From Nocardia fusca NBRC 14340 (lineage in GTDB: Bacteria > Actinomycetota > Actinomycetes > Mycobacteriales > Mycobacteriaceae), in NCBI RefSeq assembly GCF_001618425.1, contig NZ_BDCU01000033.1, positions 62,001-126,000 of the forward strand: DNA of 64,000 nt, written 5' to 3'. Shown here piece after piece: positions 57,245-64,000 of this stretch. How positions within the stretch are numbered: the stretch's first letter is position 1; each line of letters begins with the position of its first letter. The translations under genes and the position numbers were made by a program. The notes under the pieces were generated by a model. It searched no databases. It worked only from the letters and a program-made list of their open reading frames with translations, and was not told where the DNA came from.

Positions 57245-57660
57245 AGCAGCCTCGCTCGGCTCCCTCGCGGCGGTGCGGACAGATACTCCCCGACCTGCTC
57301 GATCAGCGCCGCCATCTGGGCGCCGACCAGACCGGCGTCGGCGTCGTCGTCGGCCAGCACCGCGATCTGGGCGCCCGCGCCGGCACCGACGATGAACAGG
57401 ATGCCGCCGTAGAACTCGGTCATCGACTGGCGGACCCCGCCGCGGCCGTTCCCGAACTCGGCCGAGGCGCTACCCGCCAGCGCCTGCACGCCCGAGGCGA
57501 TCGCGGCGAGCCGGTCGGCCTGGTCCATGGACAGTCCCGCGGTATGGCACATCTGGATACCGTCCGCGGCCAGCAGCACCGCGTGCCGCGCGCCGGCGGT
57601 TTCGCTCAGCAGCCGCTGCAACAGCCAATCCAGTTGCGCTGGATCCGATGTCATCGTCAT
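57241..57660 (-). CDS. Roadblock/LC7-domain protein (CvnB-like)
   Basis: This 139-residue protein has the roadblock fold typical of conservon CvnB: LDWLLQRLLSETAGARHAVL, LAADGIQMCHTAGLSMDQAD, AIASGVQALAGSASAEFG. It probably acts as a regulator (GAP-like, MglB-related) of the neighbouring GTPase. Start and stop overlap the flanking genes (ATGA). Confidence 0.92.
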   Translation of the reverse strand: MTMTSDPAQLDWLLQRLLSETAGARHAVLLAADGIQMCHTAGLSMDQADRLAAIASGVQALAGSASAEFGNGRGGVRQSMTEFYGGILFIVGAGAGAQIAVLADDDADAGLVGAQMAALIEQVGEYLSAPPRGSRARLL

Positions 57661-59249
57661 CGATCGTTCTCCCAGTCGGTTGTCATGGAGTGACGGGACG
57701 GTCGCGCGGCCCCGTTGCCGGGCGACTGGATCGGTCCGCCGAACGGCTGGGCGTCGTCCCCGGCACGGCCGGTGACCGCCCGCTGGAAGGCACCCAGCGA
57801 CGACGCCGACGACCGGCGTTTCGGAGCCGGATCGTGCGCGGCGGCACCCTCGAAGGAGTCGGGATCGGGCAGACCACCCGGATGCGCGGCGGCCAGGGTG
57901 CTGCCCCGCCGCCGCTTGGGCAGCACGGTGGTGGCGGTCGCCTCGGTCTCGGCCGCGGCCACCGCGGGGAATTCGCCGAAACTGTGTTGCTGGACGCTGT
58001 GCCGACCCGAAACGTACTGGGCCGCCGGCCGGCTGGTGGAGTTGTACCGCGGAAGGTCCGAGTCGGCCGCGGCGGCTTCCGCGGGTGCGGCACGGTACCG
58101 AGCGCCGGTTTCCGGTACCACGGCGAAGGGACCGGAATCGGGTGCGTCCCCGACGCCGGGTGGAAGGACGGCCTGGCCAGCCGAATGACCGGTCGGCAGG
58201 GCCGGGGTGGCGGGCGGTTCGATCCGGGCGGTGAGTTCGCGCGGGATCATCACGACCGCCGCGGTCCCGCCTATCGCGGACGGCCGGTAGCTCACGGTGA
58301 GACCGTGTTTGCGCGCGAGCCGCCCCACGACCGCGAGACCGAACCGGGTGCCGTTGAGCGAGGAGAGCCCCTCCGTCGCGTCCCCCTCGGCGCCGGAAAC
58401 GGTGAGCTGTGCCCGCTGCAGCGACGATTCGCTCATCACCAGGCCGCTGTCCTCGATGGTCACCACCAGGCCGGCGGGGATCTCCGCGGCGTAGATGTGC
58501 ACCTCGGTGGTGGGCGGGGAGAACCGGCAGGCGTTGTCGACGAGTTCGGACAGCGCGTGGATCACGCCCTCGGCCGCGTGCCCGGCGATGGCGATATCGA
58601 CGATCGCCCGCAGTCGCACCCGCTGGTAGCCGCCGACCCGCCCGATCGCGGCCCGCAGAATACGTTCCATGAGGATCGGTTTGGCCCAGCGCCGGCCGGT
58701 GCGGGCACCGCTGAGAATGGCGATACTGTCGGCGAGTCGTCCGGCCTGGGCGGTGGCATGGTCCATTTCGAGCAGATCGGTGAGCACCGCCTGATCGGCG
58801 TAGCGGTGTTCCAGCTCCTGCAGATTCGCCAGCATGCTGGTGGTCATGGCCTGCATCCGGCCGGCGGCGTTCGCCAGCGACGCGATGGCCGCCAACCGGC
58901 GGCGTTCACTGGTGGCGCTGATCTCTTTCTCCGCCACCACCGCCTGTTCGGCGACCGCCGCCCGCTGCTCGCTGCGGGCGAGCAGGTCCAGCGCTTCGGC
59001 GGCGCGGCGCTGCTCGGCGGCGATCAGGCCGCGGAAGTAGACGGCGGTGGCGACGGCGGTACAGGCCGCCACCACGGCGATCGAGACCCATACGGCGGTG
59101 ATCACCCGGTCCGCCGGCGCGACCGACAGGATGGCGGCGGCCAGCAGTCCGATACCGACGGTGACCGAGATCCCCAGGGCCAGCACCGGAGCCAGTAATT
59201 GCTTCCGGCCCACCGTCCACGCCGAGGCCGCCGGCACTGATTCGTACAT
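57657..59249 (-). CDS. Conservon sensor histidine-kinase-like protein (CvnA-like)
   Basis: About 530 residues: two membrane helices (about 18-42 and 50-72), a coiled linker, then a HATPase_c domain with N-box ELVDNACRFSPP, G-box EDSGLVMSE and GTRFGLAVVGRLARKHGL. A long, disordered, proline- and arginine-rich C-terminal tail follows. No clear H-box histidine is seen, as is usual for CvnA proteins, so ATP binding without classical phosphotransfer is possible. ATG 59249 (MYESVP) was preferred over 59315 because the membrane helices follow at normal distance. First gene of the conservon. Confidence 0.88.
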   Translation of the reverse strand: MYESVPAASAWTVGRKQLLAPVLALGISVTVGIGLLAAAILSVAPADRVITAVWVSIAVVAACTAVATAVYFRGLIAAEQRRAAEALDLLARSEQRAAVAEQAVVAEKEISATSERRRLAAIASLANAAGRMQAMTTSMLANLQELEHRYADQAVLTDLLEMDHATAQAGRLADSIAILSGARTGRRWAKPILMERILRAAIGRVGGYQRVRLRAIVDIAIAGHAAEGVIHALSELVDNACRFSPPTTEVHIYAAEIPAGLVVTIEDSGLVMSESSLQRAQLTVSGAEGDATEGLSSLNGTRFGLAVVGRLARKHGLTVSYRPSAIGGTAAVVMIPRELTARIEPPATPALPTGHSAGQAVLPPGVGDAPDSGPFAVVPETGARYRAAPAEAAAADSDLPRYNSTSRPAAQYVSGRHSVQQHSFGEFPAVAAAETEATATTVLPKRRRGSTLAAAHPGGLPDPDSFEGAAAHDPAPKRRSSASSLGAFQRAVTGRAGDDAQPFGGPIQSPGNGAARPSRHSMTTDWENDR

Positions 59250-59595
59250 AAAGTCGGGTCCCCCCGCTCGCGCTTGGTCCTGCCGACCCAAAGCCGAGCC
59301 CGCATGCGGCACCACATCGTGCCGTTACCGAATCGTCGGATCAAAAATGGTTTCGCTCCGGTCAATTCGGGTACGGGCCGAAGCATATCGGCCTAGTCCA
59401 ACCTCCGCCACCCCAAGGAAGCCAAACCTCAGCTAACTTCCGGTGTCGTGAGCGGGTCGGTATCCGGCGCGCGGAAAGCGTGCGAAATCACCGCGTTCGC
59501 GCCGCAACCGGACTCTCGATTCCGCGCGACACCCGAAGGCCCGATGCCGGCGCACCCACCCGGGACCAGGCGTCCGACCGATCCGCCGAGTGACC
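59250..59595. other. Conservon upstream region
   Basis: These 346 bases between the conservon start and the end of era hold the conservon promoter. I cannot fix its boxes, and no RNA gene, repeat or convincing small ORF is seen. Confidence 0.5.
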
Positions 59596-60510
59596 TCAGA
59601 AGCCCAGTTTGCCCAGCTGTTTGGGGTCGCGCTGCCAGTCCTTGGCGACCTTCACATGCAGATGCAGGTAGATGCGGCTGCCGAGAATGTGCTCGATCTG
59701 CTTGCGCGCGTTGGTCCCGACCTCTTTGAGCCGGGCGCCCCCCTTACCGATGATGATCGCCTTCTGGCTCGGCCGCTCCACGTACAGCAGGGCGTGCACG
59801 TCGAGCATGTCCTCGTTCTCCTCGCGCGGCAGGATCTCTTCGATCACCACCGCCAGCGAATGCGGCAGTTCGTCGCGCACCCCCTCCAGCGCCGCCTCTC
59901 TGATGAGTTCGGCCATGAGGGTTTCCTCGGGTTCGTCGGTGAGTTCACCGTCGGGATAGAACGCCGGACCCGGCGGCATCCGGGAGGCGATCACATCGAC
60001 CAGGACCTCGACCTGTTCCCCTTTGGTGGCCGAAACCGGCACCACATCGGTTTCCGGCCCGAGCAGCTCGGAGATCGCCATCAGTTGACGCGCGATCTGG
60101 TCCTTACCCACCTTGTCGATCTTGGTGACCACGCCGAGCAGCGTGGTCTTCGGCGCCATCTGCCGCACCTGCTGCACGATCCAGCGGTCCCCCGGACCGA
60201 TCTTCTCGTCCGCGGGGATGCACAGCGCGATCACGTCGACCTCGGAATAGGTGTCGCGCACCAGATCGTTGAGCCGCTGGCCGAGCAGGGTCCGGGGACG
60301 ATGCAGCCCGGGGGTGTCGACCAGGATCAGCTGGGTGTGCTCGCGGTGCACGATGCCGCGGATGGTGTGCCGGGTGGTCTGCGGCCGCGAACTCGTGATC
60401 GCGATCTTCGCGCCCACCAGCGCATTGGTCAGCGTCGACTTACCGGTATTGGGCCGGCCGACGAAACAGACGAAACCGGAACGGAACTCACCCTCGGTGG
60501 GTTCAGGCAT
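59596..60510 (-). CDS. era: GTPase Era
   Basis: This 304-residue protein has G1 GRPNTGKST, G2 SSRPQTTRHTIRGI, G3 LVDTPGLHRP and G4 VTKIDK, followed by a C-terminal KH domain with QKAIIIGKGGARLKEVG. Era binds the 3' end of 16S rRNA and aids 30S assembly. ATG 60510 gives the usual N-terminus (MPEPTEGEFRSGF). It overlaps the preceding gene by 8 bases. Matches Rv2364c. Confidence 0.96.
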   Translation of the reverse strand: MPEPTEGEFRSGFVCFVGRPNTGKSTLTNALVGAKIAITSSRPQTTRHTIRGIVHREHTQLILVDTPGLHRPRTLLGQRLNDLVRDTYSEVDVIALCIPADEKIGPGDRWIVQQVRQMAPKTTLLGVVTKIDKVGKDQIARQLMAISELLGPETDVVPVSATKGEQVEVLVDVIASRMPPGPAFYPDGELTDEPEETLMAELIREAALEGVRDELPHSLAVVIEEILPREENEDMLDVHALLYVERPSQKAIIIGKGGARLKEVGTNARKQIEHILGSRIYLHLHVKVAKDWQRDPKQLGKLGF

Positions 60511-60853
60511 CGGACGCCTCGTAACCCTCGGCGATATCGAACACCGCACCCGAGGCATCGGCGAAAATGATCTTCGCTCCGGCGGACACCTCGCGGACCG
60601 CGGCCACCCCGGCGTCCGCGAACTTCCCGCCGATCACCACCGCGGCCTCGAACCCCTCCGCACCGCTGGAGATCGCGGCCGCGACCGCGGATTGCAAGGC
60701 CGTGAGCCGCAACGCCTGCAACCCGACCTCACCAGCGGCATAGGTGCGCCCGTCGGTATCGCGGATCGCCGCGCCCGCCGCGCCGCCGGCGCGACCGAGC
60801 GCGCCCCGGGCGAGCACCAGCAACTTGTTGTCCTCGGCATCCAGTTCACTCAT
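60503..60853 (-). CDS. Cytidine-deaminase-like protein without zinc ligands
   Basis: This 116-residue protein has the overall CDA fold pattern (KLLVLARGALGRAGGAAGAA, IRDTDGRTYAAGEVGLQALR). The positions of the zinc-binding C/HAE and PCxxC motifs are replaced (LTALQSAVAAA, no cysteines at all). It is probably a non-catalytic paralogue. It sits between the CorC-like gene and era as Rv2365c does, overlapping both. Confidence 0.8.
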   Translation of the reverse strand: MSELDAEDNKLLVLARGALGRAGGAAGAAIRDTDGRTYAAGEVGLQALRLTALQSAVAAAISSGAEGFEAAVVIGGKFADAGVAAVREVSAGAKIIFADASGAVFDIAEGYEASDA

Positions 60854-62177
60854 CGGCTGCTCCCTCGTCGTGCCGGGCGGACGCGGTCTCCCGCGCCGGT
60901 CCCGGATCGGTCTCCATATTGTGCTCGGGCGCCCGGCCCACCACCACGGTGTGCACCCGGACCCGCCCGCGCGCGTCGGCGCCGCCTTCGCCGCGCAGCT
61001 CCAGCCCGTGCGCGACGACCTCGGCGCCCGGTAGCGGCACCCGGCCCAGTTCGTGCGCGAGTAGTCCGCCCACGGTGTCGACTTCCTCTTCGTCGATCGG
61101 CAGCCCGTACAGCTCCCCCAGGTCGGCGATCGGCAACCGCGCCGACACCCGGAACCGGCCCGGTTCTATCTCCTCGATCGGCGGGGTCTCGTCGGTGTCG
61201 TATTCGTCGGCGATCTCGCCGACGATCTCCTCCAGCACATCCTCGATGGTCACCAGACCGGCGATACCGCCGTACTCGTCCACCAGCAGCGCCATATGGT
61301 TGCGGCGCCGCTGCATCTCGTCGAGCAGATCGTCGAGTGGTTTGGAATCGGGCATGAACACGGCGTCCCGCATGACCTCGCGCACCCGGACACTACGCCC
61401 ACGGTCGGCGTAGGGCACCAGGTCCTTCAGGTAGACGACGCCGAGAATATCGTCGACGTTCTCCCCGATCACCGGGATCCGCGAATGTCCGCTACGCACC
61501 GCCAGCGACATCGCCTGCGCCACCGATTTATCGGCCTCGATCCACACCATCTCGGTCCGCGGCACCATCACAGCGCGCGCCGCGGTATCACCGAGTTCGA
61601 ACACCGACTGGATCATCCGGCGCTCGTCGTCGGCGACCACACCGCGTTCCCGCGCCATATCGACCACTTCGCGCAATTCGATCTCCGAGGCGAACGGGCC
61701 GTTGCGGAAACCCTTACCCGGTGTGATCGCGTTACCGAGCAGGATCAGCAACCGGCTCACCGGGCCCAGCAGGGCGCCGATGAACTGCAGCGGCAGCCCC
61801 GCCGCGAGCGAGATGGTGTACGCGTGCTGACGCCCCAGGGTGCGCGGCCCCACCCCGATCACCACATAGGAGACCAGCACCATCACCACCGCGGTCACCA
61901 GCAGCGCCCACCCGCTGTCCAGGAAACTGCTCAGCGCGGCGGCGAGCAGCACGGTCGCGGTGATCTCGCACAGAATGCGCAACAGCACCATGAGGTTGAC
62001 GTAGCGGGGCCGATCGTCCACGATCCGGCCCAGCCGCACCGCGCCGGGGCGGTCGCTGCGCGCCATATCGTCGAGCCGGGCCGGGGACAGGGTGTTCAGG
62101 GCCGAGTCCACCGCGGCGAAGACACCACCCACGGCAGCGAGCAAGACGGCGACCAGCAGCAGGGTCATCTCGTTCAC
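60846..62177 (-). CDS. CNNM/CorC-type membrane protein (hemolysin family)
   Basis: This 443-residue protein has an N-terminal DUF21 (CNNM) membrane domain with about four hydrophobic segments, two CBS domains (VMVPRTEMVWIEADKSVAQA, VREVMRDAVFMPDSKPLDDL) and a C-terminal CorC/HlyC domain (GRFRVSARLPIADLGELYG). The family exports magnesium or other divalent cations. The GTG start overlaps the ybeY stop (GTGA). Matches Rv2366c. Confidence 0.93.
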   Translation of the reverse strand: MNEMTLLLVAVLLAAVGGVFAAVDSALNTLSPARLDDMARSDRPGAVRLGRIVDDRPRYVNLMVLLRILCEITATVLLAAALSSFLDSGWALLVTAVVMVLVSYVVIGVGPRTLGRQHAYTISLAAGLPLQFIGALLGPVSRLLILLGNAITPGKGFRNGPFASEIELREVVDMARERGVVADDERRMIQSVFELGDTAARAVMVPRTEMVWIEADKSVAQAMSLAVRSGHSRIPVIGENVDDILGVVYLKDLVPYADRGRSVRVREVMRDAVFMPDSKPLDDLLDEMQRRRNHMALLVDEYGGIAGLVTIEDVLEEIVGEIADEYDTDETPPIEEIEPGRFRVSARLPIADLGELYGLPIDEEEVDTVGGLLAHELGRVPLPGAEVVAHGLELRGEGGADARGRVRVHTVVVGRAPEHNMETDPGPARETASARHDEGAADE

Positions 62178-62743
62178 GCGTGCGCGTCACCCGGCCACGC
62201 GCGGTCGCCCTCCGGGGCGGCGAACCCCGTCTTGCCCAGCAGGCGGGCGTCCCGGGCGGCCAGTTCGGCCCGCCGCTGCGCCTCCCGCAACTCCTCGTAC
62301 CACTGTTCGAGCAACCGGCCCTGCAGGGCGAACATCTCTTTCTCCTCGGCCGGTTCCGCATGGTCGTAACCGAGCAGGTGCAGTACCCCGTGCACCGTGA
62401 GCAGGGCGAGTTCCTGATCGAGGGAATGGCCGGCCTTGGCCGCCTGGTCCAAGGCGAATTCCGGGCACAGGACGATATCGCCCAGCATCGACGGGCCCGG
62501 CTCGGGACTGTCCGGCCGGCCACCGGGTTCGAGTTCGTCCATCGGGAACGACATCACATCGGTGGGACCGGGCAGATCCATCCAGCGCATATGCAGGTCG
62601 GCCATGGTGTCGAGATCCACCAGCACCATGGACAGTTCGGCGGCCGGGTGCACATCCATCCGGTCGATCACGAACCGGGCGACGCCCACCAGGTCTTCTT
62701 CGGGCACTTCCATACCCGACTCGTTGGCGATCTCGATACTCAC
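62174..62743 (-). CDS. ybeY: Endoribonuclease YbeY
   Basis: This 189-residue protein has the zinc motif HGVLHLLGYDH (His118, His122, His128) and the conserved DVMSFPMDE. It matures 16S rRNA and controls ribosome quality. A C-terminal extension of about 40 residues goes beyond the minimal YbeY. It lies 58 bases downstream of phoH, forming the phoH-ybeY-corC-cda-era order. Confidence 0.95.
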   Translation of the reverse strand: MSIEIANESGMEVPEEDLVGVARFVIDRMDVHPAAELSMVLVDLDTMADLHMRWMDLPGPTDVMSFPMDELEPGGRPDSPEPGPSMLGDIVLCPEFALDQAAKAGHSLDQELALLTVHGVLHLLGYDHAEPAEEKEMFALQGRLLEQWYEELREAQRRAELAARDARLLGKTGFAAPEGDRAWPGDAHA

Positions 62744-62801
62744 CTGGTCAGCCTAATGGGTGCGGTCGGGCGCAGCCCATTCGCACTCGCGCACGGCCGG
62801 G

Positions 62802-63902
62802 TCACCTCCGTGCCGTGCGCCCCGCCGCTCGCCGCTGCGCCCGGTTGCCCGACATATGCGGCGGACCCACCGGCGGCCGGGTCTCGGCCTCGAACTTCTC
62901 GTAGGCGTCGACGATATCGGAGACCAACCGGTGCCGAACCACATCACTGCTGGTGAGCTGGGCGAAATGGATATCCTCGATATCACCGAGGATCTCGGTG
63001 GCCGCCCGCAACCCGGACCGGGCGCCGTGCGGCAGGTCCACCTGGGTCACGTCACCGGTCACCACGATCTTCGACCCGAACCCGAGCCGGGTGAGGAACA
63101 TCTTCATCTGCTCGGCGGTCGTGTTCTGCGCCTCGTCCAGGATGATGAACGAATCGTTCAGGGTTCTACCACGCATATACGCCAGGGGCGCGACCTCGAT
63201 CACGCCGGCCGCCATCAGCTTGGGGATGGCTTCCGGATCCATCATGTCGTGTAACGCGTCGTAGAGCGGGCGCAGATACGGGTCGATCTTCTCGTTCAGG
63301 GTGCCCGGCAGGAAACCCAGCCGCTCCCCGGCCTCGACCGCCGGGCGGGTGAGGATGATGCGGTTGACCTGCTTGGTCTGTAGCGCCTGCACTGCTTTGG
63401 CCATGGCCAGGTAGGTCTTACCGGTACCGGCCGGACCGATACCGAAGACGATCGTGCTCTCGTCGATCGCGTCGACGTAGCGCTTCTGGTTCAGCGTTTT
63501 CGGGCGGATCGTCTTTCCGCGGCGGGACAGGATGTCCAGGCTGAGCACCTCGGCGGGTGATTCGGAACTTCCCTCGGTGAGCATCGAGACCGTATGCCGC
63601 ACCGCTTCGGGCGTGATCACCCGGTTGCGGCCGGTCAGCGCGACCAGTTGCTCGACGACCCGCTCGGCCAGCGCCACATCGGCCGCCGGGCCGGTGAGCG
63701 TGACCACATTGCCGCGCACATGGATATCCGCGACGAGGAGCTCTTCGAGTTCACGGAGGTTTTCGTCCGCGGAGCCGAGGAAGGGGAAAACCGATTCGGG
63801 TGCGAGTTCGATACTGGAACGGACGGTGCGTGCCCCGGGCCCCGAGGCACCGTTCTCGCCCGCGGAGGGATTCTGGTCGCCGCTATCGCCTTGTGATCGC
63901 AC
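62802..63902 (-). CDS. phoH: PhoH-family ATPase
   Basis: 366 residues from GTG 63902. An N-terminal KH-like part contains LLVADIHVRGNVVTLTGPAA. The PhoH ATPase domain follows with Walker A GIGPAGTGKT (about 154-163), ILTRPAVEAGERLGFLPG, Walker B SFIILDEAQNTT and VVTGDVTQVDLP. The family is often linked to RNA metabolism together with YbeY. An in-frame GTG at 63986 would add 28 residues; 63902 is preferred because mycobacterial PhoH1 has a similarly short N-terminus. Matches Rv2368c. Confidence 0.93.
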   Translation of the reverse strand: MRSQGDSGDQNPSAGENGASGPGARTVRSSIELAPESVFPFLGSADENLRELEELLVADIHVRGNVVTLTGPAADVALAERVVEQLVALTGRNRVITPEAVRHTVSMLTEGSSESPAEVLSLDILSRRGKTIRPKTLNQKRYVDAIDESTIVFGIGPAGTGKTYLAMAKAVQALQTKQVNRIILTRPAVEAGERLGFLPGTLNEKIDPYLRPLYDALHDMMDPEAIPKLMAAGVIEVAPLAYMRGRTLNDSFIILDEAQNTTAEQMKMFLTRLGFGSKIVVTGDVTQVDLPHGARSGLRAATEILGDIEDIHFAQLTSSDVVRHRLVSDIVDAYEKFEAETRPPVGPPHMSGNRAQRRAAGRTARR

Positions 63903-64000
63903 GTAGTCGCTATGGCCTGCTTTCCGGTCTCGGAGCTGCGGTGCTGCGCCGCTGGTGGAGATGAGTGCGAATGCTGTCGCTGGCACGAGTCTAACTCCCG

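Overview
The window is high-GC actinobacterial DNA. The right 27 kb carries conserved chromosomal genes in an order I recognise from Mycobacterium tuberculosis Rv2342 to Rv2368c (small membrane protein, dnaG, dgt, glyS, smtB-like arsR, furB/zur, Rv2360c-like gene, uppS, recO, era, cytidine-deaminase-like protein, CNNM/CorC protein, ybeY, phoH). Together with a cutinase-family esterase, a Streptomyces-type conservon and no PE/PPE genes, this points to a mycolic-acid actinomycete, most likely Nocardia or a close relative. The genus is inferred, not proven.

Layout. (1) 1-27200 is an accessory region made of small regulator-plus-enzyme modules: a truncated FAD monooxygenase, a frameshifted nucleotidyltransferase, AraC/ABM monooxygenase/esterase/MerR, AhpD-like protein, a GntR-TetR hybrid regulator with a carotenoid oxygenase, TetR with an alpha/beta hydrolase, MFS-ArsR, a chromate/FetAB-type metal block (chrA divergent from chrB-N, chrB-C, fetA, fetB), a virginiamycin B lyase, a DHFR-like protein, and a TetR-controlled fatty-acid-like block (SDR, enoyl-CoA hydratase, acyl-CoA synthetase, CocE/NonD hydrolase). 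Several genes are decayed. Copies of one dispersed repeat, all in the same orientation, lie between the modules from 2.2 to 17.6 kb. Regulator genes sit next to clear palindromic operators.

(2) 27205-36746 is a compact (about 9.5 kb) integrative element in the 3' end of a tRNA-Asn gene, bounded by a 36-bp direct repeat. It encodes a tyrosine integrase and an Xre repressor on the plus strand. Divergent from these is a long minus-strand operon: excisionase, small proteins, a RepA-like RecA-fold ATPase, HTH protein, more small proteins, and a possible small-terminase-like protein. At the far end is an Xre/TPR-like regulator opposite a 102-aa and a 25-aa gene. No capsid, tail or conjugation genes are visible. 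The int-repressor | xis-rep-(terS-like) order resembles phage-inducible chromosomal islands, so a phage satellite is the leading hypothesis.

(3) 36713-64000 is mostly core: tRNA-Asn, DNA primase, dGTPase, tRNA synthetase, zinc regulators, isoprenoid and DNA-repair genes, and the era-ybeY-phoH group. Insertions relative to the mycobacterial order include a secreted cutinase, an unrecognised 286-aa protein, a TetR-regulated membrane protein, a cupin/LysR pair, and a six-gene conservon (sensor kinase, roadblock, DUF742, GTPase, two P450s) in which one P450 lacks the EXXR motif.

All functional statements come from reading the sequence and from family knowledge. No database search was run.
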